64,000 bases of DNA from Bradyrhizobium mercantei. GTDB taxonomy: Bacteria; Pseudomonadota; Alphaproteobacteria; Rhizobiales; Xanthobacteraceae. A program made the position numbers and the translations under genes. Below, in pieces: positions 36,630-45,265 of the stretch; position 1 is the first letter of the stretch; each line of letters opens with the position of its first letter. The notes under the pieces are model-generated. The model saw nothing but the letters and a program-made list of their open reading frames with translations. It had not been told where the DNA came from and searched no databases. The stretch is taken from positions 1-64,000 of the forward strand of contig NZ_MKFI01000013.1 in NCBI RefSeq assembly GCF_001982635.1, written 5' to 3'.

Positions 36630-37955
36630 CTAGAGCGGGAAGCACCGCATATAAGCCGCGAACAGCTTCTCGTCGTTAAAGCTCACGAGCTTTGATTCGA
36701 TCGCGTCGGCAAGGTCGAGGTCGCGATTCTGCACGCGCAGCCATGCCTGCGCATCGGCGGTGATGGTCAGGGTCGCCTCTCCGACATGACGCCCAGGCAC
36801 CACCTGAAGGTCCTTGCCCTTGATCGCGACCGTCATGTCGAGCGCGCTCGCGCCGGTGAAGCGCAGATGCGTGACGAAATCCAGGCCTCGCGCCCGGCCG
36901 CGCTGGAATCCGAGCGAGAGCGAGAAGATGTAGGCTTGGAGGCTGCCGGTATGGCGGCCGGACGTCACACGCTGCGCCTTCTTGTGCGGAAAGCGCCGCG
37001 TCACGGTGTCCTCGGCGTCGGTGTCGGGGATCACGTAGACGAACTCGTCCTTGTCGATCAGCGGCTGCACCACGTCTGCGAAATGCGCGTCGCGATCGTG
37101 CAGGAAGGGCCCGATCACGTCTTCGCCGGCCGGGCAGGCCGAGATGCAATAGGCCGCCTTGTAGCCCGGCTTGAACGACAGCGATTGCCAGATGTTCAGC
37201 GTCTCGGTGCGGGGAACACGGGCGCGATAGTCTTTTGCGTCCTTCGAATCCGCGACCTTCTCCACCCACTGGGTGAAGTTGCCGAGGAAGTCGTGATAAT
37301 TGTGGGTGTGGCAGGACAGGAAATCGAAGCCGCCGTCCGGCTTGATGGCGCCGACCGGGCAGGCGGCGACGCACAGCTTGCATTCCAGGCAGGGGTTGTA
37401 GTCGATCGGCCCGTCATGGGCGTCGACCTCGCATCCGAGCAGCACGGTGCCGAGCAGGACGAAGCTGCCGAACTTCGGGTGGATGACGCTACGGTGGATG
37501 CCCATCCGCCCGAGCCCGGCTTCCACCGCAATCGGCTTGTGCTGGACCATCATGATCCTGGGCAGGTCCATCTCCATCGGGAAGGCGGCGACTGAATTGC
37601 AGGCCGGGATGCCGCGCGCATCGAGCGCGCGCACGATCGCGCGTGCGGTTTCGTTGACGTGGTCGTAGGTGCCGTGGAATTCCTCGTTGGCGACCGAGCG
37701 CGACGGCGAGCGCACCGGCTCGCGGTTCATGTGGCAGGCGATCGCGAGCAGGGAGCGCGTCCGGCCGTAGACCTTGCGGATGAAGTCGCGCTGCGGCGCG
37801 ATGGCGGCGCGCTCGAACTCGATGATGCCGACGTCGTCGGCGCCGCACTCCCGCGCGATCTGCTTGATGACGTCAGATGAAACCGGGGCGTCGTGGACCG
37901 GCCGGCTGCTGCGCGCACGCACGGCCCTGACCGTGGGGTGATCGTCCAGGCTCAT
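36630..37955 (-). CDS. QueG-like double 4Fe-4S protein fused to SCP2 sterol-carrier domain
   Basis: The 441-residue protein has an N-terminal region like epoxyqueuosine reductase/reductive-dehalogenase-type proteins, with YGRTRSLLAIACHMNREPV and FGSFVLLGTVLLGCEVD. A ferredoxin part follows: CLECKLCVAACPVG and, after a long insert, CISACPAGEDV, supporting two 4Fe-4S clusters. The last 110 residues resemble an SCP2 lipid-binding domain (LRFTGASALDMTVAIKGKDL, ATLTITADAQAWLRV). I start at ATG 37953-37955, with a GGAGAG upstream. ATG 37970 is an alternative. Two ATGAC-N4-GTCAT operators lie just upstream. The reaction is unknown. Confidence 0.75.
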   Translation of the reverse strand: MSLDDHPTVRAVRARSSRPVHDAPVSSDVIKQIARECGADDVGIIEFERAAIAPQRDFIRKVYGRTRSLLAIACHMNREPVRSPSRSVANEEFHGTYDHVNETARAIVRALDARGIPACNSVAAFPMEMDLPRIMMVQHKPIAVEAGLGRMGIHRSVIHPKFGSFVLLGTVLLGCEVDAHDGPIDYNPCLECKLCVAACPVGAIKPDGGFDFLSCHTHNYHDFLGNFTQWVEKVADSKDAKDYRARVPRTETLNIWQSLSFKPGYKAAYCISACPAGEDVIGPFLHDRDAHFADVVQPLIDKDEFVYVIPDTDAEDTVTRRFPHKKAQRVTSGRHTGSLQAYIFSLSLGFQRGRARGLDFVTHLRFTGASALDMTVAIKGKDLQVVPGRHVGEATLTITADAQAWLRVQNRDLDLADAIESKLVSFNDEKLFAAYMRCFPL

Positions 37956-37973
37956 GGTCCTGCTCTCCATGAA

Positions 37974-38037
37974 ATGACGATCGTCATATTATGGAGCGGC
38001 GAGACGCGAGGCAAGTGAATTATATGTCAATTGTCAT
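37974..38037. promoter_or_regulatory. Two ATGAC-N4-GTCAT operators
   Basis: ATGACGATCGTCAT (37974-37987) is a perfect palindrome. ATGTCAATTGTCAT (38024-38037) differs by one base from the same form. Their centres are 50 bp apart, close to five helical turns, and they lie directly upstream of the iron-sulfur/SCP2 gene. A dimeric repressor of TetR or MarR type is the likely ligand, but none is encoded next to it. Confidence 0.65.
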
Positions 38038-38385
38038 GTAATGGAACCGACGCGCGCGGGCCGCGCCTCTCCGTCATTGCGAGCGAAGCGAAGCAATCCC
38101 CTCTCCGCATGTGCAGACCGATGGATTGCTTCGTCGCTTCAGCGCAAGATTGCTTTGCAATTTTGTCGCGAGCTCTTCGCTAACGACGGCGGAAGCATCG
38201 CCGGAAGAGATGTAGGTTGGGTGTCAATCCAGCATGTTCGCCTTGAGGCATTCTTGGCGCTTCTTCGGCTTTTCCAGTATTCGCAATGCTATGCTGCCGC
38301 CGCAGGCTTGGCCAGTTATCGGAAAGTCGCCTTCTCAAGCCTGGCCTCCTCCTCTATCTTGCCGGGCAGTCGAACGGAGGACGTC
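38038..38385. other. Gene-free stretch with a palindromic repeat
   Basis: This 348-bp gap separates the divergent iron-sulfur/SCP2 gene and the binding-protein gene. It holds a copy of the GTCATTGCGAGCG repeat (38072-38145) and ends with CGGAGGACGTC, the ribosome binding site of the binding-protein gene. The frame of that gene stays open through the gap, but the translation looks non-coding. I see no other recognisable site. Confidence 0.6.
38072..38145. repeat. Palindromic repeat (GTCATTGCGAGCG type), copy 2
   Basis: CGTCATTGCGAGCGAAGCG and GAAGCAATCC at the left, GGATTGCTTCGTCGCTTC at the right. It matches the element at 19311-19398, except that the outermost right arm (CGCAATGACG) is missing. 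Confidence 0.75.
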
Positions 38386-39411
38386 ATGAACAAATGGCTT
38401 GGCAGGCTTGCCGGAACGCTGCTGGCGCTGACCCTGTCCACGGGTTTTGCCGCGGCGCAAAGCAAGATCACCATCGCGGTCGGGGGCGGCGCCTGCCTGT
38501 GCTATCTGCCCACCGTGCTGGCCAAGCAGCTCGGCGAATATGACAAGGCCGGGCTTGCGGTCGAGCTGGTCGACCTCAAGGGTGGCTCGGATGCGCTGAA
38601 GGCCGTGCTCGGCGGCAGCGCCGACGTCGTCTCCGGCTATTTCGACCATTGCGTCAATATCGCCGCCAAGAAGCAGGAGATGCAGGCCTTCGTGGTCTAT
38701 GACCGCTATCCCGGCCTGGTGCTGGTGGTGTCGCCGAAGCACACCGGCGAGATCAACTCGATCAAGGATCTTGCCGGCAAGAAGGTCGGCGTCAGCGCGC
38801 CGGGCTCCTCGACCGATTTCTTCCTGAAATATCTCCTGAAGAAGAACGGCCTCGATCCGGCCGGCACCGCCGTGATCGGCGTCGGCCTCGGCGCCACCGC
38901 GGTGGCGGCGATGGAGCAGGGCCAGATCGATGCAGCCGTGATGCTCGATCCGTCCGTCACCGTGCTGCAAGGCAGCCACAAGGACCTCAAGATCCTCAGC
39001 GATACCCGCACCCAGCACGACACGCTCGCGGTGTTCGGCGGCGAGTATCCGGGCGGCGCGCTCTATTCGACCACGGCCTGGGTCAATGGCCACGAGAAGG
39101 AGGTGCAGGCGCTGACCAATGCGATCATGGCGACGCTTGCCTGGATCCATTCGCATTCCGCCGAGGACATCATGGCCAAGATGCCGGAAGACCTCGTCGG
39201 CAAGAACAAGGAGCAGTATCTGGCCGCGCTGAAGAACACGATCCCGATGTACTCGGAAACCGGCAAGATGGATCCCAAGGGCGCCGAAGCCGTGCTTGCC
39301 GTGTTCAGCGAAGGCTCGCCTGATGTCGCGAAGGCCGGCATCGACGTCACCAAGACCTACACCAACAAGTTCGTCGATCAGGTCAAGAAGACGACCGGGA
39401 ACGCGAAGTAA
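38386..39411 (+). CDS. NitT/TauT-family ABC substrate-binding protein
   Basis: A 341-residue periplasmic protein with signal peptide MNKWLGRLAGTLLALTLS, cleaved near AAAQSKIT. The family fold is shown by ACLCYLPTVLAKQLGEYDKAGL, VDLKGGSDALKAVLGGSADVV and KDLAGKKVGVSAPGSSTDFFL. CGGAGGACGTC precedes the ATG. No ATPase or permease gene adjoins it. The ATPase/permease pair at 31877-33483 lacks a binding protein, so they may form one importer, which is inference. The ligand (nitrate, sulfonate, pyrimidine precursor or other) cannot be told. Confidence 0.88.
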   Translation: MNKWLGRLAGTLLALTLSTGFAAAQSKITIAVGGGACLCYLPTVLAKQLGEYDKAGLAVELVDLKGGSDALKAVLGGSADVVSGYFDHCVNIAAKKQEMQAFVVYDRYPGLVLVVSPKHTGEINSIKDLAGKKVGVSAPGSSTDFFLKYLLKKNGLDPAGTAVIGVGLGATAVAAMEQGQIDAAVMLDPSVTVLQGSHKDLKILSDTRTQHDTLAVFGGEYPGGALYSTTAWVNGHEKEVQALTNAIMATLAWIHSHSAEDIMAKMPEDLVGKNKEQYLAALKNTIPMYSETGKMDPKGAEAVLAVFSEGSPDVAKAGIDVTKTYTNKFVDQVKKTTGNAK

Positions 39412-39458
39412 GGCATGATCCGCAAAAGTGTGACGCGGTTTTGCGAAGAGATCATGCC
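39412..39458. repeat. 47-bp palindromic repeat (GGCATGATC...GATCATGCC), copy 2
   Basis: GGCATGATCCGCAAAA pairs with TTTTGC...GATCATGCC, with the same length and layout as 13289-13335. It fills the whole gap between the binding-protein stop codon and the NUDIX start, so it may act as a terminator or as mRNA structure. Confidence 0.75.
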
Positions 39459-39461
39459 CAA

Positions 39462-40172
39462 ATGAAGGACATGGAGTCTCCACTCATTTGCCGCGTCACT
39501 GCGCTCGACCTCGCATTGGCGCGGCGTCCCTGGCCGTTCGCCGACCAGCGGCGCGCCGAGATCGACGCGCATTTCGCCGAGCAGCAGCGGCTGAACCCGA
39601 ACCTGTGGAACGGCCGCGTCCTGCTCGGGCGCGATCCGGTGTTTGCCGGCGATCGGCTCAGCGCCAGCTATTTCGAGACCGATTTCGCAAGCTTCCTGGC
39701 CTGGCGCGACTGGGGCTTTCCGGACCGGGAGGTGTTCAACGGCTTCGGCATGGGCGCGCTGCTCGCAAGCGACGGCGCCTTCGTGTGCGGGGTGATGGGC
39801 GAGCAGACGGCCAACGCCGGACGCATCTACTTTCCCTCCGGCACGCCCGATCTTGACGACATCAGGGGCGAGACGGTGGATATCGCCGGCAGCGTGATGC
39901 GCGAGCTCGAGGAGGAGACCGGCCTTACGGCAGCGGATTGCCATGGCGATGCCGACTGGCATTGCATCTACACCGGCGTCGCGCTGGCGATGATGCAGAT
40001 CCTGCGTGTCGATATGCCCGGTGATGCGCTGCGCGCGAAGATCGAGGCCAACCTCGCGCGCCAGCAGAACCCCGAACTTGCCGGCATCCATCTGGTGCGC
40101 AGCCGCGCCGATCTCACCCCCGCCATGCCGCGCTTCGTCACCGCGTTCATCGAAACGCAGCTGCCGGCCTAG
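39462..40172 (+). CDS. NUDIX-family hydrolase
   Basis: A 236-residue protein with a NUDIX box in its second half: GETVDIAGSVMRELEEETGL fits GX5EX7REUXEEXGU in its REL-EEETGL part. The N-terminal region (NPNLWNGRVLLGRDPVFAG, LSASYFETDFASFLAWRDWG) is typical of a group of NUDIX proteins related to dehydrogenase-linked phosphatases in Rhizobiales. NUDIX enzymes hydrolyse nucleoside diphosphates linked to X; the substrate here is unknown. ATG 39471 is an alternative start. A 47-bp repeat abuts the 5' end. Confidence 0.8.
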   Translation: MKDMESPLICRVTALDLALARRPWPFADQRRAEIDAHFAEQQRLNPNLWNGRVLLGRDPVFAGDRLSASYFETDFASFLAWRDWGFPDREVFNGFGMGALLASDGAFVCGVMGEQTANAGRIYFPSGTPDLDDIRGETVDIAGSVMRELEEETGLTAADCHGDADWHCIYTGVALAMMQILRVDMPGDALRAKIEANLARQQNPELAGIHLVRSRADLTPAMPRFVTAFIETQLPA

Positions 40173-40277
40173 GGCGTGTACGTGCCGTTGTTCTGTCCTG
40201 ACGGAGCTTAGCCGCCTGACGTTTCCAATCGACCGGTTTTGCGGTAGCCTGCCGCCAGTCCTGAACGTGGAGCCGCC

Positions 40278-40970
40278 ATGCTCACGCTCTATTCCTATCC
40301 GCCGTTGTTCGGCGTCGCCGACAACAATGGTTATGGCCTGAAGGTCTTCGCGTTCCTGAAGCTCGCCGGCGTGCCGTTCCGGCACGAGCACATTTTTGAT
40401 GCGTCGAAGGCGCCGCGCCAGCAATTGCCCTATATCGTCGATGGCGACGATACTGTCGGCGACAGCGAGACCATCCTCGGCTATGTCACCGGAAAATATG
40501 GCGTGACGCTGGATGCCGCGCTGACGCCGGCGCAGCGCACGACCAATCTCCTGGTCACGCGGACGCTCGACGATCTCTACTGGGTGATGTCCTATTCGCG
40601 CTGGCAGGACGAGCGCTACTGGACCCAGTTCCGCGATGCGCTCAAGCGCGAGCATCCGGGCCTCACCGACGACGGCTTGATGAAGGCCAAGGAGTTCAAC
40701 GCCCGGCGCTATTATTACCAGGGCATCGGCCGCTTCGAGCCGGACGCCGCGATGGCCCGCGGGCTCGCCGATCTCACGGCATTGGCGAGCTTGATCCCGG
40801 CGCACGGCTATGTGCACGGCGACAGGCCGACGGCCATCGACGCCGGCATTTATGGCTTCGTGGCCAACATCTACTTCTACGACATCGAGACGCCGTTGAA
40901 GACATTCGTGGTCTCGCACGACGCTTTGGTCCGGCATTGCCGTGCCATCCACGTGGCCGTCAGCATGTGA
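40278..40970 (+). CDS. Glutathione S-transferase family protein
   Basis: A 230-residue protein with an N-terminal thioredoxin-like domain (MLTLYSYPPLFGVADNNGYGLKVFAFLKLAG). It contains QQLPYIVDGDDTVGDSETI, with the cis-Pro (LPY) and the Glu-Thr/Ser pair that bind glutathione. The C-terminal all-helical domain (about 85-230) has DDLYWVMSYSRWQDERYW and ends with a Tom37/metaxin-like segment. Many such proteins are uncharacterised. It appears to stand alone between the NUDIX gene and the Liv-type operon. Confidence 0.8.
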   Translation: MLTLYSYPPLFGVADNNGYGLKVFAFLKLAGVPFRHEHIFDASKAPRQQLPYIVDGDDTVGDSETILGYVTGKYGVTLDAALTPAQRTTNLLVTRTLDDLYWVMSYSRWQDERYWTQFRDALKREHPGLTDDGLMKAKEFNARRYYYQGIGRFEPDAAMARGLADLTALASLIPAHGYVHGDRPTAIDAGIYGFVANIYFYDIETPLKTFVVSHDALVRHCRAIHVAVSM

Positions 40971-41165
40971 GCTTTTGAGGGCGAGGCGGATCCGGAATTA
41001 TCAGGGCTCGTCCTGATGCCGCGCGTCGGCACCGTTCCGCCGAAACTTTGCGCAAGCCTGCGCCGTGGCGACGCAGCCATCGCGCTTGACATCATCGGTC
41101 GCTCCCCCTGTGATAGGGCGGCACGAAAACAAAAAATGCAGTGCACAATCTCTGGGGAGGGATTC

Positions 41166-42476
41166 ATGCCGGTCAGGAGGGTCGCCCGCTGGCTCGCGGG
41201 TCTGTCTGTCGCGCTCGCCGCATTGGGGGTGGCTGCGCCAACGCAGGCGCAGGACAAGAAGATCAAGATCGGTGTGATCTTCGATCTGACCGGCCCCTTG
41301 GCCGGCGGCGGCTCCGAGCTGCAATATACCGGCGTCAAGATCATGCTCGACCATTACGCCAAGACCGGCGTCGAGGGGTACAAGGTCGAGGCGGTCTATG
41401 CCGACGCCCAGAGCAAGCCCGACATCGCCATCAACGAGGCCGTCCGCCTGCTCGAGCAGGAGAAGGTCGACATGGTGATGGGCTTCTTCTCCTCGGCACA
41501 ATGCGTGCCGGTGGCGGCCCGGGTCGACCAGATGAAGAAATTCATGTGGATCACGACCTGCATCTCGTCGGGTGTGTTCGACGGCAAGAACTACAAATAC
41601 GTGTTCCGCCCGCAGGCCGCCGGCAACCAGTACGGCATGATGACGACCGACTTCATCGCGCAATATTCGCTGTCCAAGTTCGGTAAGGAGCCGAAGGACC
41701 TGCGCGTTGCGATCATCCATGAGGACGGCGCCTATGGCGTCGACGTCTCCAAGGGCAACGAGGCCGGCGCGAAGAAGGCCGGCTTCAACATCGTGCTCAA
41801 GGAGGGCTATTCGGCGACCGCGCCGGATTTGTCGGCGCTGGTCACCAAGCTGAAGCGCGCCAAGCCCGACGTGATCTTCCACACCGGCTACAATCCGGAC
41901 ATCACCCTGCTGTTCCGGCAGGCGCGTGAGCAGGGGCTCAAGTTCGGCGCCATCGTCGGCCACGGCGCGGGCTATGGCGTCTATGAGAAGCTGAAGGAAG
42001 GCCTCGGCGCCGATGCCAACTATCTCTTCAACACCGATCCGATCTCGATCTGGCTTGCCAACCAGAAAGGCATGGACCCGAAGCTGCCGCCGGTCATCAA
42101 GATGGTCGGCGAGGAGTTCGACAAGCTCAAGCCCGGCGTGCCGATCCGCTCCGCCCATGTCGGCATCGGCGCGGCCAACGCCTATGTCTTCCTCGACGAC
42201 GTGCTGCCGCGTGCGATCAAGAAGTATGGCGGCGTCGATCCGGATGCGCTGCGCAAGGCCGCGCTCGATACCGACATTCCCGAAGGCGGCACCATGCTCG
42301 GCTACGGCGTGAAGTTCTACGGCGAGGGAGAGCAGTACGCCGGGCAGAACGCGCGCTCGTTCCCGGTGGTGCTGCAATATATCGACGACAAATCCTATGT
42401 GGTGTGGCCGAAGAGCCAGATGCAGCGCGAGACCGTGCTGCCGCTGCCGGCCGGCACGACGTACAGCTACAAATAG
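41166..42476 (+). CDS. Liv-type ABC substrate-binding protein
   Basis: A 436-residue periplasmic protein with signal peptide (MPVRRVARWLAGLSVALAAL, cleavage near TQAQDKK). Peripla_BP_6 features are IKIGVIFDLTGPLAGGGSEL, VDMVMGFFSSAQCVPVAARV and LRVAIIHEDGAYGVDVSKGN. CTGGGGAGGGATTC precedes the ATG. It is the first gene of a five-gene importer cluster (binding protein, two ATPases, two permeases). Liv-family systems take up branched-chain amino acids, amides, urea or aromatic compounds. The substrate here is not clear. Confidence 0.9.
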   Translation: MPVRRVARWLAGLSVALAALGVAAPTQAQDKKIKIGVIFDLTGPLAGGGSELQYTGVKIMLDHYAKTGVEGYKVEAVYADAQSKPDIAINEAVRLLEQEKVDMVMGFFSSAQCVPVAARVDQMKKFMWITTCISSGVFDGKNYKYVFRPQAAGNQYGMMTTDFIAQYSLSKFGKEPKDLRVAIIHEDGAYGVDVSKGNEAGAKKAGFNIVLKEGYSATAPDLSALVTKLKRAKPDVIFHTGYNPDITLLFRQAREQGLKFGAIVGHGAGYGVYEKLKEGLGADANYLFNTDPISIWLANQKGMDPKLPPVIKMVGEEFDKLKPGVPIRSAHVGIGAANAYVFLDDVLPRAIKKYGGVDPDALRKAALDTDIPEGGTMLGYGVKFYGEGEQYAGQNARSFPVVLQYIDDKSYVVWPKSQMQRETVLPLPAGTTYSYK

Positions 42477-42582
42477 CCAGAGCAAGATGAGATCAGGTCG
42501 AACAGCAGCCGCGAAAGAACTGCGCGCCCTCTCCGGCTTGCGGGCAGCGCTATCTGATATGCGCGCGATCCCTCCACAAACT

Positions 42583-42669
42583 CGTCATGCCCGGCCTTGT
42601 GCCGGGCATCCACGTCTTGGTTTCCGCGTGAGAAAGACGTGGATGGCCGGGACAAGCCCGGCCATGACG
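42583..42669. repeat. Palindromic repeat (CGTCATGCCCGGC type)
   Basis: CGTCATGCCCGGCCTTGTGC at the left is the inverted copy of GACAAGCCCGGCCATGACG-like sequence at the right. Internal ATCCACGTCTT and AAGACGTGGAT form a second pair. It sits between the binding-protein gene and the first ATPase gene of the Liv-type operon, where it may separate expression levels of the two. Confidence 0.75.
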
Positions 42670-42712
42670 CATTTGGAAATGGCCGCGATCTAACGCAGCG
42701 AAAGGGACCGCC

Positions 42713-43486
42713 GTGCTCGCCGTGGAAGGCCTGGTCAAGCGGTTTGGCGGCTTTCGCGCCGTCAACAACGTGTCGTTCCGCGTCGAGCAGGGCGAGATCC
42801 TCGGCCTGATCGGCCCGAACGGCTCGGGCAAGAGCACGATCTTCAACATGCTGTCGGGGACGTTGCCGCCGACCGAGGGCTCGATCCTGTTCGACGGCCG
42901 CGAGATCGCGGGTCTCGCGCCGCACCGGATTATCGTCGGCGGCATCGGCCGCACGTTCCAGATCCCGCGACCGTTCCATCGCCTCAGCATTTTCGAGAAC
43001 GTCGTGCTCGCCGGCTTCTACGGTCAGGGCCGCCACAGCCGCGCCAAGGCCGAGGAGGCGGCTGAGCGCGCGCTCGCGATGGTCGGGCTGCCGACCGATC
43101 GCCACAGCAGCGTCGAGGGTCTCGGCGCCGCCGGTTTGAAGAAGCTTGAGCTCGCCAAGGCGCTCGCCACCGGCCCGAAGCTTCTGCTCGCCGACGAAAG
43201 CCTCGGCGGCCTCGATGAGGCCGAGATGGACCAGGCCGCCGACATGCTGCGCCGGATCCGCGACGAGCTCGGCATCACCATCATCTGGGTCGAGCACATC
43301 ATGGGCGTCCTGATGCGCGTGGTCGACCGCGTGATGGTGCTGGATCACGGCGAGAAGATCGCCGAGGGCTTGCCGGCCGATGTCGCCGGCGACACAAAAG
43401 TGATCGAGGTCTATCTCGGCACTGATGCGGACGCGAGCCTGGCGGCTGCGGCCGCGGCGCAAGCGCGCCGCCGGATCGGGGCATGA
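42713..43486 (+). CDS. LivG-type ABC ATP-binding protein
   Basis: A 257-residue ATPase starting at GTG 42713. Walker A is GPNGSGKSTIF and the IGRTFQIPRPFHRLS segment is typical of LivG. The signature region reads GLGAAGLKKLELAKAL, so the LSGGQ motif is degenerate, as is common in this subfamily. Walker B is KLLLADESLGGLDEAE, with a Ser in place of the usual Pro-Thr. The H-loop is VEHIMGVLMRVV. It overlaps the LivF-type gene by 4 bases. The pair of ATPases energises uptake through the permeases downstream. Confidence 0.9.
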   Translation: MLAVEGLVKRFGGFRAVNNVSFRVEQGEILGLIGPNGSGKSTIFNMLSGTLPPTEGSILFDGREIAGLAPHRIIVGGIGRTFQIPRPFHRLSIFENVVLAGFYGQGRHSRAKAEEAAERALAMVGLPTDRHSSVEGLGAAGLKKLELAKALATGPKLLLADESLGGLDEAEMDQAADMLRRIRDELGITIIWVEHIMGVLMRVVDRVMVLDHGEKIAEGLPADVAGDTKVIEVYLGTDADASLAAAAAAQARRRIGA

Positions 43487-44196
43487 ACGGCATGCTGGAA
43501 TTGAAGTCGATCGATGCGGGCTATGGCAGTTTCCAGGCGCTGTTCGACGTCAGCCTCGACGTCAGGGCGGGTGAGGCGGTCGGCGTGATCGGCCCGAACG
43601 GCGCCGGCAAGACCACGTTGATGCGGGTGATCTCCGGATTGATCCGGCCGATCAGGGGCAGCATCGCGATGGAAGGCACCGACGTCGTCGCAACCCCGCC
43701 GCATCGCATCGTCAGCCTCGGGATCGCGCATGTGCCGGAAAATCGCCGGCTGTTCCCGCGGCTCACGGTCGCGGATAATCTCAAGATGGGCGCCTTCATG
43801 CCGGGCGCCCGCGCGCATTACGCCGAGCGGCTGGAGTTCGTGTTCGAGCTGTTCCCCCGGCTGAAGGAGCGGTTGCAGCAGATGGCCGGCACGATGTCGG
43901 GCGGCGAGCAGCAGATGTGCGCGATCGGCCGCGCGCTGATGTCGAACCCGAAGCTGCTGCTGCTTGACGAGCCGTCGGCTGGCCTGGCGCCGGTCGTGGT
44001 GCAGCAGGTGTTCGAGCTGGTCAAGCGCATCCGCGCCTCGGGACTGACGGTCCTGATCGTCGAGCAGAACGTGCAGCAGGTGCTGCGCGTGGTCGACCGC
44101 GCCTATCTGCTGGAAGCCGGCTCGATCCGCGCCGCTGGCTCCGCGGCGGAGCTTGCCGCCAGCGACACCATCAAGCAGGCGTATCTGGGGGTGTAG
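43483..44196 (+). CDS. LivF-type ABC ATP-binding protein
   Basis: A 237-residue ATPase with Walker A GPNGAGKTTLMR, IAHVPENRRLFPRLTVADNL (LivF hallmark), signature GTMSGGEQQMCAIGRAL, Walker B LLLLDEPSAGLAP and VEQNVQQVLRVVDRAY. The start overlaps the preceding ATPase gene (ATGA). A 187-bp gap with a repeat follows before the permease genes. The substrate is shared with the rest of the operon. Confidence 0.92.
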   Translation: MNGMLELKSIDAGYGSFQALFDVSLDVRAGEAVGVIGPNGAGKTTLMRVISGLIRPIRGSIAMEGTDVVATPPHRIVSLGIAHVPENRRLFPRLTVADNLKMGAFMPGARAHYAERLEFVFELFPRLKERLQQMAGTMSGGEQQMCAIGRALMSNPKLLLLDEPSAGLAPVVVQQVFELVKRIRASGLTVLIVEQNVQQVLRVVDRAYLLEAGSIRAAGSAAELAASDTIKQAYLGV

Positions 44197-44236
44197 GGGA
44201 TGAAGACGATATCGGAACGTGTTGCGGCGTCGGCGG

Positions 44237-44372
44237 TTCACCTCTCCCCCTGTGGGAGAGGTCGGATCGCATCGTCAGATGCGATCCGGGTGAGGGGTTA
44301 CGCTCTCACGTGGGACCTGTTGCCCTCACCCGGCGCTGCGCGCCGACCTCTCCCCGACGGGGAGAGGTAAGA
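44237..44372. repeat. Multi-hairpin palindromic repeat (CCTCTCCC type)
   Basis: CCTCTCCC-CCTGT-GGGAGAGG (about 44241-44261), then GATCGCATCGTCAGATGCGATC-like hairpin arms, GGGTGAGGG facing CCCTCACCC, and CCTCTCCCCGACGGGGAGAGG (each stem shorter than 12 bp) give a nested palindrome. It fills most of the gap between the LivF-type and LivH-type genes. Confidence 0.75.
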
Positions 44373-44383
44373 GAGAGGTAGCC

Positions 44384-45265
44384 ATGCAATCCTTCCTCGA
44401 CATCTTCGACATCTACCTGCTGGAGGCCGTCATCAACGGCATCCTGCTCGGCGGCGTGCTGGCGCTGCTCGCGCTCGGGCTCAATCTGATCTTCGGCGTC
44501 ATCGACGTCACCTGGATCTGCTACGCCGAGCTCGTGATGATCGGCATGTACGGCATGTACTATCTGGTGCAGGTCTTCCATTTGCCGTACTGGGCCGCCG
44601 CGCCGCTGGTCATCCTGCTGGTGGCGCTGCTAGGGGCCGCGTTGCATTTCTTCGTCATCGCGCCGCTGCTGACCGCGCCGCCGATCAACCAGCTGCTCGC
44701 CACCGGCGGCGTGCTGTTCATCCTGCAGAGCTTCGCCACCGTCGCCTTCGGCATCGACTTCCGCAATCTCGGCATCCGCCTGCCGGTGCTGGCGCTCGGC
44801 GAGATGAATTTCAGCTACGCGCGATTGCTGTCGTTTGCGGCCGCACTCATCGGCATGGTCTGCGTCTATCTGTTCCTGACCCGCACCTTCACCGGCACCG
44901 CGATCCGCGCCATCGCGCAGGACCGCCAGATCATGCCGCTGATGGGCGTCGATCCCAAGCGCATCTATCTCGTCACCTCGGCGATCGGCGGCGGGCTCGC
45001 CGGCCTCGCCGCGTGCCTCCTGGTGCTGCAATACGACGTGCATCCGTTCGTCGGCCTGTCGTTCGGGCCGATCACCTTCCTGATCTGCGTGCTCGGGGGC
45101 TTAGGCAATTTCATCGGCGGCTTCATCGCCGCCTTCGTGTTCGCCGAGATCATCTCGCTTGGCGGCCTGTTCTCCGACCTCGAATGGGGCTACGTGCTGG
45201 CCTTCGCCTTCTTCATCGTGATGATGTTCATCCGGCCCGCGGGCCTGCTCGCGAGGCGCTCGTGA
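44384..45265 (+). CDS. LivH-type ABC permease
   Basis: A 293-residue membrane protein with about eight helices. Markers are NGILLGGVLALLALGLNLIFGV at the N-terminus (the standard LivH start), RAIAQDRQIMPLMGVDPKRI as the ATPase-contact loop, and LGGLGNFIGGFIAAFVFAEI near the end. The next gene starts by GTGA overlap. It forms the channel with the LivM-type protein. Confidence 0.92.
   Translation: MQSFLDIFDIYLLEAVINGILLGGVLALLALGLNLIFGVIDVTWICYAELVMIGMYGMYYLVQVFHLPYWAAAPLVILLVALLGAALHFFVIAPLLTAPPINQLLATGGVLFILQSFATVAFGIDFRNLGIRLPVLALGEMNFSYARLLSFAAALIGMVCVYLFLTRTFTGTAIRAIAQDRQIMPLMGVDPKRIYLVTSAIGGGLAGLAACLLVLQYDVHPFVGLSFGPITFLICVLGGLGNFIGGFIAAFVFAEIISLGGLFSDLEWGYVLAFAFFIVMMFIRPAGLLARRS

Noticed and set aside
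38041..38385. N-terminal extension of the binding-protein frame through the repeat
   Set aside because: It would translate the palindromic repeat and hide the signal peptide that starts at 38386 behind a strong ribosome binding site.
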